Part shown: in pieces, positions 5,547 to 14,937 of the stretch | How the letters are laid out: every line of letters starts with the position of its first letter | Position numbering within the stretch: position 1 is the stretch's first letter | Assembly (NCBI RefSeq): GCF_003712195.1 | Contig: NZ_RDSD01000016.1 | Location: 1 to 64,000, forward strand | Origin: Proteiniphilum sp. X52 | GTDB lineage: Bacteria; Bacteroidota; Bacteroidia; Bacteroidales; Dysgonomonadaceae | Length of the DNA stretch: 64,000 nt | Reading direction: 5' to 3' | Position numbers and translations under genes: made by a program | Notes under the pieces: generated by a model | Databases searched by the model: none | Told to the model about the DNA's origin: nothing | Seen by the model: only the letters and a program-made list of their open reading frames with translations

Positions 5547-8366
5547 ATGAAAACTAAACAATTACGTGACCGGCTCTTACAATTATTCCCTCAAGACCAG
5601 GTTTTCACCGATGAACTTTCACGTCTCGTCAAAGGAACGGACGCGGGACTCTACCGGCTTATTCCTAAAGCAGTAGTAAGGGTAGACTCAGAAGAGGAAG
5701 TAATTCGTTTATTGGGATTCTGCCGGACAGAAAACCTGCCTGTAACATTCAAAGCCGCAGGCACCAGTTTAAGTGGGCAGACCATCTCCGACTCCATACT
5801 AATGGAAGCCGGTAGCGGATTTGAATTTTCCACCATCACCGACGAGGGGCGTACCGCCACATTTGGGTGTGGACTCACCGGTGCCGCGGCAAACCGCGTG
5901 TTGATGAGATATAGGCGCAAATTGGGGCCGAAGCCGGCATCTATCAACTCCGCAAAAATCGGCGGGATTATTGCCAACAATGCAAGTGGATCGAGTTACG
6001 GGATCCAGCATAACAGCTATAACACGATCCGGTCGATGCGCATTATCTTTGCCGACGGTTCGTTATTAGATACTGCCGACAATGAGAGTTGCCGGACTTT
6101 CATCGCCTCTCATCCCCAACTTATCGCGGAAATTGAGCAGTTACACAACGATGCGGTCAGCCATGAAGCGATCCGGAAAAAGATCGCTTCAAAATTTGAA
6201 ATCAAAAACACGTGTGGTTACGGGGTAAATTCACTGATTGATTTCAATGATCCCATCCAGATTATCCAGCATCTGATGATTGGTTCCGAAGGTACTCTGG
6301 GATTTGTCTCACAAGCTACTTTCAAGACGGTGCGCGATGCCCCGATGAAAGCCACGGCAATGATCTATTTCCCCAACCTTCGGGAGGTAAGCAATACCAT
6401 CATCCCGTTGAGGAGTTGCCAGGTAAGCGCCGCTGAGTTGATGGATCGCAATGCCCTGCGCGCCGTGGAAGATCAGGAGGGCATGCCCGGAGAGCTGAAA
6501 TCGTTACCGGAGGGTGCGGCCGCATTGCTGATCGACACTTCAGCCGACGACGAAGAGACTTTACTGTCACAGATGGCTGAGATTGAGGAAAAGCTCGCGC
6601 ATATCAAGACACTTACCCCGATCAGGTTCACCACCGACAAACACCTCTATAATCTCTACTGGAACGTGCGCAACGGACTCTTCACTTCGGCAGCAGCCAC
6701 CCGGCCTCCGCGCACGGCAAGCATTATTGAAGATGTCGCCTTCAGGGCCGAGTCGTTAGGGGATGCACTCACAGATGTGCGTGAGTTGCTCGTGCGTTCC
6801 GGTTATGGAAACGCTGTGATGTGGGGCCATCTGCTCGACGGCAATGTCCATTTCACCGTCTTCCCTGATATCAACACCCCCGAAGAAGTGGAAAAATATG
6901 CTGTCTTCATGGAAGAATTGTGCGAATTGGTGGCGGTAAAACACAACGGCAGTCTCAAGGCCGAGCACGGTACAGGACGCAATATGGCTCCCTTTGTGGA
7001 AAAAGAGTGGGGTGGCGAAATCCACGATCTGATGAGACGTATCAAAAAAACCTTCGATCCGGCGAACATCCTCAATCCCGGCGTCTTGATCAACGATGAC
7101 AGGGAGATATTCATCAAGAACCTGAAGCGGATCCCGGAAGCCCATCCGATCATTGACAAATGTATTGAATGTGGTTTTTGTGAAGTGAACTGTCCTTCAA
7201 AGAATCTGACCCTTACCCCCCGGCAACGGATTGTAGCCTACCGCCACCTGGCAGAACCGGAGGCATCAGCCACCAAGAAAAGCAAGCCGATCCAGAAGCA
7301 GGTGAAAGACATTTCCTATCCTTTGGAAGAGACCTGTGCTACCGACGGGTTGTGCGGACTTGCCTGTCCGGTGAGGATCGACACGGGAAAGCTCGTCAAA
7401 GAGTTACGCTGGCAGCAAAACGGCAGATTGGCCAACCGAATGGCCGATATCATTGCCGCCAATATGGCTGGCACGACCTCACTGTTACGCGGACTGATGC
7501 CGATTCCCCATTACATAGGAAAGAGCGTGGGATACGGCATAATGGAAAGCGTAACAAAAGGTCTTTACCGGTTAGGCGACGGAGCATTCCCTTTATGGAC
7601 ACGTCATACCCCTTCCGGCAGCAAAAGGATCACGCAGAATATTTTCCCGGCGGGGGCTCCCGACGCTCCCGTGGCGGTCTATTTCCCTTCGTGCATCACA
7701 CGGGCCATGGGCGGCCCCTCATTCGGCTATCAAGAGGCGGAAGATATACCGCAGAAGATGCTTTCCATATTACGAAAAGCGGGATATACCGTTATCATTC
7801 CTGAAGAAAAAAACAGGCTCTGCTGTGGCATGGCTTTTAGCAGCAAGGGATTCCGGAAACAGGCGCAAAAAAAGGAGAACGAGTTGAATGAAGCGCTTCT
7901 GAAAGCAAGTCGCGACGGGGAGTTACCCGTCATCTGTGACATGAGCCCTTGTCTGCTACATATGCGTGAAACACTCGACAAGCGGCTTAGATTATACGAC
8001 CAGGTTGAGTTTATCCACGATTTCTTGCTCGACCGCCTGCAATTTACCAGACAGCCTGTTTCTGTCGCCATACATACCACTTGCAGTTCCACCAAGATGC
8101 ACCTGGAGGAGAAACTCCATCGCGTGGCATCACGATGCGCGCAAAAAGTGACCCTCCCCGAAAATATTGACTGTTGCGGTTGGGCAGGAGACCGGGGATT
8201 TTTCTATCCGGAGCTCAACAACTCGGCCCTTGCGCCGCTGAGAGATAGTATCCGTGATGCCACAGAGGGGTATTCCAACAGCCGGACATGCGAGATAGGA
8301 TTATCGATAAACAGTGGCATTGCCTACAAATCGATCGTTTATCTGGTAGATAAGGCTACCACCTGA
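5547..8366 (+). CDS. FAD-linked D-2-hydroxyacid (D-lactate type) dehydrogenase with Fe-S and CCG domains
   Basis: 939 residues. It joins a GlcD/Dld-like flavoprotein (residues about 35-520, with PVTFKAAGTSLSGQT and IGGIIANNASGSSYG in the FAD-binding half and KAEHGTGRNMAPF near the end of the substrate half) to a ferredoxin-like part. Two 4Fe-4S motifs are visible: CIECGFCEVNC at about 539 and CATDGLCGLACP at about 597. Two CCG-domain motifs follow: RLCCGMAF at about 759 and DCCGWAG at about 876. This YdiJ-like arrangement oxidises D-lactate or a related D-2-hydroxyacid and passes electrons to quinone or another carrier; the exact substrate cannot be read from sequence. Stands alone between the wHTH gene and a convergent yitT. 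A weak -7 box (TATCTTTA) lies at 5520-5527. Confidence 0.9.
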   Translation: MKTKQLRDRLLQLFPQDQVFTDELSRLVKGTDAGLYRLIPKAVVRVDSEEEVIRLLGFCRTENLPVTFKAAGTSLSGQTISDSILMEAGSGFEFSTITDEGRTATFGCGLTGAAANRVLMRYRRKLGPKPASINSAKIGGIIANNASGSSYGIQHNSYNTIRSMRIIFADGSLLDTADNESCRTFIASHPQLIAEIEQLHNDAVSHEAIRKKIASKFEIKNTCGYGVNSLIDFNDPIQIIQHLMIGSEGTLGFVSQATFKTVRDAPMKATAMIYFPNLREVSNTIIPLRSCQVSAAELMDRNALRAVEDQEGMPGELKSLPEGAAALLIDTSADDEETLLSQMAEIEEKLAHIKTLTPIRFTTDKHLYNLYWNVRNGLFTSAAATRPPRTASIIEDVAFRAESLGDALTDVRELLVRSGYGNAVMWGHLLDGNVHFTVFPDINTPEEVEKYAVFMEELCELVAVKHNGSLKAEHGTGRNMAPFVEKEWGGEIHDLMRRIKKTFDPANILNPGVLINDDREIFIKNLKRIPEAHPIIDKCIECGFCEVNCPSKNLTLTPRQRIVAYRHLAEPEASATKKSKPIQKQVKDISYPLEETCATDGLCGLACPVRIDTGKLVKELRWQQNGRLANRMADIIAANMAGTTSLLRGLMPIPHYIGKSVGYGIMESVTKGLYRLGDGAFPLWTRHTPSGSKRITQNIFPAGAPDAPVAVYFPSCITRAMGGPSFGYQEAEDIPQKMLSILRKAGYTVIIPEEKNRLCCGMAFSSKGFRKQAQKKENELNEALLKASRDGELPVICDMSPCLLHMRETLDKRLRLYDQVEFIHDFLLDRLQFTRQPVSVAIHTTCSSTKMHLEEKLHRVASRCAQKVTLPENIDCCGWAGDRGFFYPELNNSALAPLRDSIRDATEGYSNSRTCEIGLSINSGIAYKSIVYLVDKATT

Positions 8367-8379
8367 TGAGAGAGGATAA

Positions 8380-9252
8380 TTATTTCATTCGGTCGAATCC
8401 CTGCCCATAGACGCCTACCACATTACTCTGGGAGATAAAGGCGTTGCTGTCGATCTGTTTTACCAGCCGGAAAATGGAGGTCGACTCCGTTCGTTTGGCC
8501 ATTACCAGCAGCACTTTCTGCGGTTTTTTGGAATACCATCCAATGCCATCCAGCACGGTACAACCCCGGTGTAATTGCAAATTGATCTGGGTGGCAATCT
8601 CTTCATACTTGCTTGAAAAAATAAAGAACTGCACCGATTGGCGAATACCGTTCAACACCCAATCCACTGAAGTGGCCATCACCGCGATAATAATGATTCC
8701 GAAAACAATGGTCTCCACACTCCTGAAAATCAGGAAAGAGGAACCCACAATGACAAGGTCGACAAACAACATTGTCCGGCCGGGAGTAATGTTCCGGTAT
8801 TTATTGATGATAAGCACCACGATATCGGTTCCGCCACTACTACCGTTGACCGACATCACCAAACCCACCCCGGAACCCGCCACGATAGCACCGATCAGTC
8901 CGGCTATCAGCGGCTCGTCCATCATAATGGGTTGCCACTGAAAACTCTCGAACATACCGATAAACGCGGAAAGAAACGAGACTCCCACGATAGTCTTTAG
9001 TAAGAATTGAATACCCAATACTCTGAAAGCCACCAACAATAGCAAGGCATTCATTACAAACACCATCAACGAAACAGGCAATCCAAAAGCATAATTTAAA
9101 AGCACAGCGACTCCCGCAAGTCCACCCATCACGAAATGATGCGGCATAATGAACTGGGTAACCCCCAACGCATACATGAAAGTTCCCAAGGCAATAATCA
9201 GGTAATCCTTCCAATAAAACCTTTTCAGACTGAATTCAGGTAATTTTTCCAT
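8380..9252 (-). CDS. YitT family membrane protein (DUF161/DUF2179)
   Basis: 290 residues. Five hydrophobic segments between about residues 15 and 190 (for example YLIIALGTFMYALGVTQFIM and FVDLVIVGSSFLIF) and the conserved NGSSGGTDIVVLIINKYRN motif are followed by a soluble C-terminal DUF2179 domain (about 205-285, including HRGCTVLDGIGWYS). The family is common but has no firm function. It starts one base after the leuS stop, so it is probably co-transcribed with leuS. Confidence 0.9.
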   Translation of the reverse strand: MEKLPEFSLKRFYWKDYLIIALGTFMYALGVTQFIMPHHFVMGGLAGVAVLLNYAFGLPVSLMVFVMNALLLLVAFRVLGIQFLLKTIVGVSFLSAFIGMFESFQWQPIMMDEPLIAGLIGAIVAGSGVGLVMSVNGSSGGTDIVVLIINKYRNITPGRTMLFVDLVIVGSSFLIFRSVETIVFGIIIIAVMATSVDWVLNGIRQSVQFFIFSSKYEEIATQINLQLHRGCTVLDGIGWYSKKPQKVLLVMAKRTESTSIFRLVKQIDSNAFISQSNVVGVYGQGFDRMK

Positions 9253-9253
9253 C

Positions 9254-12007
9254 TTATATCACCACATTCACAATTTTTTTGGGAACGATAATTATTTTTT
9301 TCGGATTTTTGCCTTCTATCCATTTTTGGGAATTGGGATGAACCAACACCGCTTTTTCAATCTCTTCGTTGGTCACATCTGCCGGGAATTCCAGCACAAA
9401 CCGTGATTTCCCGTTGAAAGAGATCGCGTAGGGAAAAGCATCCTCCTTGAGATACTCTTCATTCCATACCGGCCATCGCGCGTCACATACCGATGTGCTA
9501 TTACCCAACGTGCGCCAGAGTTCTTCCGCCAAATGCGGCGCAAAGGGGGCAAGGCAAACGGTCAGATCACTCAGGATCGCCCTTTTGGAGCATTTCAATG
9601 AGGTCAGTTCATTCGCGCAAATCATAAAAGCGGAAACCGACGTGTTAAAGGAAAAATGCTCGATATCGAACGACACCTTTTTAATCAGTTTATGCAAAGA
9701 CTTCAACTCTTCCTTGGCAGGCTCCTCGTCGCTCACCGATAAATCCCCCTCCTTATAGAAGAGGCTCCATACTCTTCTCAGGAAACGGTGTACTCCATCG
9801 ATCCCGTTGGTATCCCACGGTTTGGATTGTTCGAGTGGACCCAGGAACATCTCATAAAGACGGAGGGTATCGGCTCCATACTTTTCCACGATATCATCAG
9901 GGTTGACCACGTTGAACATCGACTTCGACATTTTCTCAATAGCCCATCCACAGACATATTTCCCATCCTCCAGGATAAATTCCGCTGTCTTGTACTCGGG
10001 GTTCCACTGCCGGAATGCCTCTATGTCGAGGATATCGTGATGCACTATATTGACATCCACATGGATAGGCGTCACCTCATATTGCTCTTTCAGGTTCAGG
10101 GAGACGAATTTATTCGTCCCTTTTATCCGGTATACGAAATTGCTTCTGCCCTGGATCATCCCCTGGTTCACCAGCTTCTTGAAGGGTTCCTCTTCGCAGG
10201 AAACACCCAGGTCGAACAGGAATTTATTCCAGAAACGGCTGTAGACAAGATGCCCGGTAGCATGTTCCGTCCCTCCTATATAGAGGTCTACGTTACGCCA
10301 GTAGCTGTTGGCATCTTCCGATACCAGCGTATTGTCGTTCCGCGGGTCCATATAACGCAGGTAATAGGCCGACGATCCCGCAAAACCGGGCATAGTGTTC
10401 AATTCCAGCGGATAACCCTCTCCGGTATGCCAGTTTGCGGCGCGTCCCAACGGAGGTTCGCCTGATTCAGTGGGAAGATATTTATCCACTTCGGGAAGTT
10501 CCAAGGGTAATTGACTTTCTTCCAGCGTGTAAGGCATCCCGTCCTTGTAATAAACAGGGAACGGCTCGCCCCAGTAACGTTGTCTGGAGAAAATAGCATC
10601 CCGGAGGCGGAAATTGATTTTGCGGTAACCAATCCCTCGTTTCTCCACCTCATCGATAGCCGCGGGAATAGCTTCTTTCACCGTCATCCCGTTCAGGAAG
10701 TCGGAATTCATCATAATTCCCTCTTTCGCGTCAAAACTCTCTTCCGATATGTCACATCCTTCAATCAAAGGAATGATGGGCAGGTTGAAATGTCTGGCGA
10801 AAGCGTAGTCACGGCTGTCATGCGCGGGCACCGCCATAATTGCACCGGTGCCGTATCCGGCCAGCACGTAGTCAGATATCCATATGGGAAGCTGCTCTCC
10901 GGTAAAGGGGTGACAGGCATACGAACCGGAAAACACGCCGCTGACCGACTTGTCGGCCATACGTTCCCGTTCTGTTTTTTTCTTGGTTTTGGCGATATAG
11001 TCTTCCACCGCTTCACGCTGTTCACCGGTAGTGAGCTCTTTTACCAGTTCACTCTCGGGAGCGAGCACCATAAACGTCACACCAAAGATCGTATCGGCAC
11101 GGGTAGTGAAAATATCAAAGGCAATACCCCGGGAGGTTCTGAAATGCATCACGGCGCCCTCACTACGTCCTATCCAATTCCTTTGTGTTTCTTTCAGGGA
11201 ATCTGTCCAGTCCACCTTGTCAAGCCCATCCAACAGGCGGTGTGCATAAGCCGACACTCGCAGGCACCACTGACGCATCTTTTTCTGTTCCACGGGATAT
11301 CCGCCGCGAATGGAAAAGCCTTCACTCACCTCGTCATTGGCAAGCACCGTTCCCAGTTCCGGACACCAGTTCACCATGGTATCTCCCAGATAGGCGATAC
11401 GGTAGTTCATTAATATCTCCTGTTGTTTTTTTTCGGACATGGCATTCCACGCTTCGGCGGTAAATTCCATCGGCTCGTTACAGGCAAGGTCGAGTCCCCG
11501 GGTCCCCTGTCGGGAAAACAGCTCTGTCAGTTCGGCAATGGGACGGGCCTGTTGCGCCTGATTGCAATAGTAGGAATGGAACATACGGATAAATGCCCAC
11601 TGCGTCCACTTGTAGTAGCCAGGATCGCAGGTTCGCACTTCACGGCTCCAGTCGTAGGAGAACCCAATTTTATCGAGTTGTTCGCGATAACGTTTGATAT
11701 TGCTTTCCGTGGTAATAGCCGGATGTTGTCCGGTTTGAATGGCATACTGCTCTGCCGGCAACCCATAGGCATCATACCCCATAGGATGCAGCACATTGAA
11801 TCCCTGCGACCTTTTATATCTTGAAAAGATATCCGACGCAATATATCCCAGTGGATGCCCCACATGCAATCCCGCCCCCGAAGGATAAGGGAACATATCG
11901 AGCACGTAAAACTTGGGTTTCGACCGGTCTTCGGTCACTTTATACGTCTGGTGGTCAATCCAGTATTGCTGCCATCGTCTTTCTATTTCCCTGAAATTGT
12001 AATCCAT
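9254..12007 (-). CDS. leuS: Leucyl-tRNA synthetase
   Basis: 917 residues, cytoplasmic class I enzyme that charges tRNA-Leu. The HIGH-type motif is [13 protein letters not shown] near residue 45, the KMSKS motif ([15 protein letters not shown]) near 689. The editing domain lies between, with [17 protein letters not shown] and [15 protein letters not shown]. The length is somewhat above that of E. coli LeuS, with the extra segment after the first motif that Bacteroidetes enzymes carry. The ATG at 12007 lies about 18-20 nt after the expected transcription start of a strong promoter. Confidence 0.98.
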   Translation of the reverse strand: MDYNFREIERRWQQYWIDHQTYKVTEDRSKPKFYVLDMFPYPSGAGLHVGHPLGYIASDIFSRYKRSQGFNVLHPMGYDAYGLPAEQYAIQTGQHPAITTESNIKRYREQLDKIGFSYDWSREVRTCDPGYYKWTQWAFIRMFHSYYCNQAQQARPIAELTELFSRQGTRGLDLACNEPMEFTAEAWNAMSEKKQQEILMNYRIAYLGDTMVNWCPELGTVLANDEVSEGFSIRGGYPVEQKKMRQWCLRVSAYAHRLLDGLDKVDWTDSLKETQRNWIGRSEGAVMHFRTSRGIAFDIFTTRADTIFGVTFMVLAPESELVKELTTGEQREAVEDYIAKTKKKTERERMADKSVSGVFSGSYACHPFTGEQLPIWISDYVLAGYGTGAIMAVPAHDSRDYAFARHFNLPIIPLIEGCDISEESFDAKEGIMMNSDFLNGMTVKEAIPAAIDEVEKRGIGYRKINFRLRDAIFSRQRYWGEPFPVYYKDGMPYTLEESQLPLELPEVDKYLPTESGEPPLGRAANWHTGEGYPLELNTMPGFAGSSAYYLRYMDPRNDNTLVSEDANSYWRNVDLYIGGTEHATGHLVYSRFWNKFLFDLGVSCEEEPFKKLVNQGMIQGRSNFVYRIKGTNKFVSLNLKEQYEVTPIHVDVNIVHHDILDIEAFRQWNPEYKTAEFILEDGKYVCGWAIEKMSKSMFNVVNPDDIVEKYGADTLRLYEMFLGPLEQSKPWDTNGIDGVHRFLRRVWSLFYKEGDLSVSDEEPAKEELKSLHKLIKKVSFDIEHFSFNTSVSAFMICANELTSLKCSKRAILSDLTVCLAPFAPHLAEELWRTLGNSTSVCDARWPVWNEEYLKEDAFPYAISFNGKSRFVLEFPADVTNEEIEKAVLVHPNSQKWIEGKNPKKIIIVPKKIVNVVI

Positions 12008-12029
12008 CCCTTTTCGCTTTAAAAAACTG

Positions 12030-12061
12030 CAAATATAGCGAAAGCCGAGAGAAAAGCCAAA
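12030..12061 (-). promoter_or_regulatory. leuS promoter whose -33 box sits in the upstream terminator hairpin
   Basis: On the minus strand TTTG (12061-12058), 20 bp, TATATTTG (12037-12030): a full match to the Bacteroidota promoter. The -33 TTTG is part of the stem of the fadD terminator (12051-12077). Confidence 0.8.
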
Positions 12062-12077
12062 CTTGTTTGAGCTTTTC
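12051..12077 (-). terminator. Terminator hairpin downstream of the acyl-CoA synthetase gene
   Basis: Arms GAAAAGC+CAAAC (12051-12062) and GTTTG+A+GCTTTTC (12065-12077) form a 12-bp stem with a single bulged base and a TT centre. Read on the minus strand it ends in GCTTTTCTC, a moderate T-tract. It lies 16 bp past the acyl-CoA synthetase stop and overlaps the leuS -33 box. Confidence 0.75.
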
Positions 12078-12092
12078 CGAGGCGCGTTTCAA

Positions 12093-13895
12093 TTACACAT
12101 AGAGTCCATCAATCACATCGGCGTATCTTTCCAGAATCACTTTTCTCCGCAGTTTAAGTGTATTGGTCAACTCACCGGTTTCCATCCGGAATGGCTCGGA
12201 CAGCAGGGCGAAACGCTTAATTTTCTCATAGGAGGTGAATTGCGCCTGCAACAATTCGATCCGGCCGAAAATAAAAGCATTGATTTCGGGGTTATCCACC
12301 AACTCTTCCGTCGAGTCAAACGGGATACCCTGTTCGCGGGCATACGACCTGAGCGCGTCATAGTTGGGAACGATCAACGCACTTACAAATTTCCGCTGAT
12401 CTCCAATCACAGCCACCTGGTCGATATATTTATCTTCGCCGATACGTGTTTCGATCATTTGCGGCGCGATATATTTCCCATTGGAAGTCTTGTAGAGATC
12501 TTTGATCCGTTCGGTGAGGATGATCTCATTATTTTCCGTGAGGGAACCGGCGTCCCCGGTTCGGAAATAACCATCTTCGGTGAAAGCGGCTTTGGTTGCC
12601 TCCGGCTTATTGTAATAGCCGCGGGTTACTGTTGCCCCTTTCACCAGTATCTCATTGTTGTCCCCTATCTTCACTTCCATGCCAGGCATCACTTTTCCGA
12701 CCGTACCTATACGGAACCCCTTGGCGGGGAAACAACTTACAGTGGCGGTCGTTTCGGTCAGGCCGTAACCATACATAATATGCACATCAATCGACTGCAT
12801 GAATTCGTTGATGGTGTCCGACAAGGGAGCACCGGCTACGGGGAAGAAATTCCCCCGGTCGATTCCCACGACCCGCTTTATCAGATAAAAAACCGTATGC
12901 TTGTAAATAAAAAATTTGAGCCGGTTACCGATCGGCGGTTTTTTCCCTTGGTTCACAAAATCCAGGTTATGCCGTCGTCCCGTCTTGACAGCATCAATAA
13001 ACAACCACCTTGTGATGCCGGAAGCACCGTCCATCTTCTCTTTCACGCCGTCATACACCTTTTCCCAAAAACGGGGGACGTTGCTCATCACCGTGGGACG
13101 CACCTGCTTAATCGTCTCCCTGATTTCTCCCGGCTCCTTATTCACGGCAATGGTCACGCCTTTACACAGGCAGTAATAACTCCACGCCTTTTCAAATATA
13201 TGAGTAAGAGGAAGAAAACACATCGAGAGGTCCTTGTCCGACAAATGGGTGATCCGGATATCATGTATCCTGAATATTTCCGAGAAGTTGGCATGGGTCA
13301 GCATCACTCCTTTCGGCTCTCCGGTAGTACCCGATGTATAGATAATAGTGGCCAGATCATTGTTGTCCAATTGCTTCAACCGGGCATTCACCAATGCTTG
13401 TGACTCCGAATTATCACCTGTGGTAATAAAATCATCAAAATAGACCGACGTCTTGTCGTCGGGTTTCAACACCACATTCCTGTCGAAGACTATCAGTTTT
13501 TCCAGAAAACGACTTTCTTGCCGCACTTTATATGCATTGTTATATTGAAACTGCTCGCCCACAAAGAGCAGCTTTATCTGAGAATCGTTCACAATATAGT
13601 CCACCTGCCTGGGAGACGAAGTGGCATACATCGGCACCATCACAGCCCTGTTGGCATACACGGCGAAATCGCTGATCAGATACTTTTCCATATTCTGAGA
13701 GTATATCCCGACATTATCACCCGGTTTGAGGGTCATCTCGGCCAAGGCCTGGGCAGCCTTTATGATCTTATCCGAAAGATTGTTCCACGACAAATGCAAC
13801 CATTCGCCCCCCGGCCCCTGATACATGATCGCTGTTTTATTTCCGTATTTCCGAGCCTGTTTGTGAACAAGTCCGCCTAAATGAGAATATGCCAT
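12093..13895 (-). CDS. Long-chain acyl-CoA synthetase (AMP-binding enzyme)
   Basis: 600 residues. Activates fatty acids to acyl-CoA through an acyl-adenylate. The AMP/P-loop motif TIIYTSGTTGEPKGVMLTH is at about residues 178-197, VMYGYGLTET-type motif A5 (HIMYGYGLTETTATV) at about 370, and TGDAGSLTENNEIILTERIKDLYKTSNGKYIAP in the C-terminal hinge (shown here as TGDAG and KDLYKTSNGKYI). No signal peptide. Bacteroidetes usually carry several such genes. Its own promoter lies at 13916-13923. Confidence 0.93.
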   Translation of the reverse strand: MAYSHLGGLVHKQARKYGNKTAIMYQGPGGEWLHLSWNNLSDKIIKAAQALAEMTLKPGDNVGIYSQNMEKYLISDFAVYANRAVMVPMYATSSPRQVDYIVNDSQIKLLFVGEQFQYNNAYKVRQESRFLEKLIVFDRNVVLKPDDKTSVYFDDFITTGDNSESQALVNARLKQLDNNDLATIIYTSGTTGEPKGVMLTHANFSEIFRIHDIRITHLSDKDLSMCFLPLTHIFEKAWSYYCLCKGVTIAVNKEPGEIRETIKQVRPTVMSNVPRFWEKVYDGVKEKMDGASGITRWLFIDAVKTGRRHNLDFVNQGKKPPIGNRLKFFIYKHTVFYLIKRVVGIDRGNFFPVAGAPLSDTINEFMQSIDVHIMYGYGLTETTATVSCFPAKGFRIGTVGKVMPGMEVKIGDNNEILVKGATVTRGYYNKPEATKAAFTEDGYFRTGDAGSLTENNEIILTERIKDLYKTSNGKYIAPQMIETRIGEDKYIDQVAVIGDQRKFVSALIVPNYDALRSYAREQGIPFDSTEELVDNPEINAFIFGRIELLQAQFTSYEKIKRFALLSEPFRMETGELTNTLKLRRKVILERYADVIDGLYV

Positions 13896-13915
13896 TGTCT
13901 TGAGTTTAATCCAGT

Positions 13916-13923
13916 CAAAAATA
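13916..13923 (-). promoter_or_regulatory. -7 box of the acyl-CoA synthetase promoter
   Basis: TATTTTTG on the minus strand matches TAnnTTTG. A TTTG lies 22 bp further upstream, slightly more than the usual spacing. The start codon is 20 bp downstream. Confidence 0.6.
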
Positions 13924-14012
13924 CATCTTTTATCCGGTTATCTCTCAAAAATGCACTTTTTTTTGTTTTCTCCTCTCCTGAGTTGTATTATCTCTATTTT
14001 ACTTAACAATCT

Positions 14013-14052
14013 AAAAACTCGGGGATTAATTAACTACACTTAACGAGTTTTT
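14013..14052 (+). other. Hairpin with T-run upstream of the DUF4294 gene
   Basis: AAAAACTCG (14013-14021) pairs with CGAGTTTTT (14044-14052), which continues as a run of seven T. It looks like an intrinsic terminator, yet no plus-strand gene ends upstream. It could end a short RNA starting in 13950-14010, or be chance. The T-run merges with the -33 box of the next promoter. Confidence 0.4.
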
Positions 14053-14085
14053 TTGACTAAAAATAAAAGTGACCCATTATCTTTG
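14052..14085 (+). promoter_or_regulatory. Promoter directly at the DUF4294 start
   Basis: TTTG at 14052-14055, 22 bp, TATCTTTG at 14078-14085. The ATG at 14093 is only 7 bp past the box, so the transcript would be leaderless or nearly so. Confidence 0.65.
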
Positions 14086-14092
14086 CATCGTT

Positions 14093-14737
14093 ATGGAAAG
14101 ACTTATCTTCATATCCCTGGCACTATTCATCACTCTTTTATCTCCCCGGATAGAAGCGCAGGAGTATTATGCGGCCCATATAAACCCGGATTCCGACACG
14201 CCGGTGTCTACCATTTTTTTAATGCCCAACGTGTATCCTGCCGTGGTATTGGGAGGGGATACCGTCGCCTGTATGTGGCTGAAGGATTTCATTAAGTATT
14301 CTCCTCTCACCTTCCGGAACACCAAAGATCAGATAGCCTATACCAAGCTGGTTCGCGATGTGAAGAAAACACTCCCTTATGCGAAGGAGATTGCCGCCAT
14401 CATCCTGGAAACATATGAATATATGGAGACACTTCCCAACGATAAAGAGCGGCAAAAGCATCTGAACCGGATGGAGAAATACCTCATGGATCAATATACC
14501 CCGAAAATGAAGAAACTCACCCGGTCGCAGGGACAGTTGTTGATGAAACTGGTGGACCGGGAAACCAATTCTTCCTCCTATCATATTATCGATGCTTTTA
14601 TGGGAAGCTTCAAAGCCTGGTCGTACAACCTGTTCGCCGGAATGTTCGGCAACAGCCTCAAAGCCCGCTACAACCCTTATGGTGAAGACCGTGTGACCGA
14701 GCGTGTCTGCGTACTGGTGGAACAGGGAGCGGTATAA
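14093..14737 (+). CDS. DUF4294 domain protein, exported
   Basis: About 214 residues. A signal peptide (MERLIFISLALFITLLSP, ending IEAQE) is followed by the DUF4294 region: IFLMPNVYPAVVLGGD, the YTKLVRDVKKTLPYAKEIAAI core, and KKLTRSQGQLLMKLVDRE near residue 145. The family is restricted to Bacteroidetes and has no known function. The ATG at 14093 is preferred over an in-frame GTG at 14069, because the promoter box (14078-14085) lies between them and because this start gives a clean signal peptide. Confidence 0.85.
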   Translation: MERLIFISLALFITLLSPRIEAQEYYAAHINPDSDTPVSTIFLMPNVYPAVVLGGDTVACMWLKDFIKYSPLTFRNTKDQIAYTKLVRDVKKTLPYAKEIAAIILETYEYMETLPNDKERQKHLNRMEKYLMDQYTPKMKKLTRSQGQLLMKLVDRETNSSSYHIIDAFMGSFKAWSYNLFAGMFGNSLKARYNPYGEDRVTERVCVLVEQGAV

Positions 14738-14842
14738 AAATGTGCGATGAGTCAATGAGGAAATTGAACGATTAGCGGACTATAATTACCTAATCCGGAC
14801 ACCACCGCATCATCCCATCAGCAAATTATCACAATAAATTGC

Positions 14843-14850
14843 TACCTTTG
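14843..14850 (+). promoter_or_regulatory. -7 box upstream of sulP
   Basis: TACCTTTG matches TAnnTTTG. It places the short-word repeat of 14862-14933 inside the 5' untranslated leader of the SulP mRNA. Confidence 0.6.
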
Positions 14851-14861
14851 TACTGCTTTTC

Positions 14862-14933
14862 ATTGTCAAATTGTCATATTGTCACATTAGTCACATTGGC
14901 ACATTGGCACATTAGTCACATTAGTCACATTAG
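14862..14933 (+). repeat. Tandem 8-9-bp word repeat in the sulP leader
   Basis: Nine consecutive units with the pattern ATT-(GT/AGT/GG)-CA(A/T/C) fill the leader: three ATTGTCA(A/T/C), then ATTAGTCAC, ATTGGCAC, ATTGGCAC, ATTAGTCAC, ATTAGTCAC and ATTAG. The array ends four bases before the ATG. An open frame runs through it in phase with sulP and would add an implausible HISHISHIS-like N-terminus. Confidence 0.85.
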
Positions 14934-14937
14934 TTTC

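Noticed and set aside
10511-11413. 300-codon plus-strand frame inside leuS
   Set aside because: Antisense shadow of leuS; no start context and no domain.
12063-13403. 446-codon open frame on the plus strand opposite the acyl-CoA synthetase
   Set aside because: It lies wholly antisense to a strongly conserved gene and its translation shows no recognisable domain; an effect of codon use in the true gene.
14839-14937. N-terminal extension of SulP (33 residues, HISHISHIS-like)
   Set aside because: It is encoded by the word repeat downstream of the promoter box; homologues begin at the MRIDFLRDF-type start.
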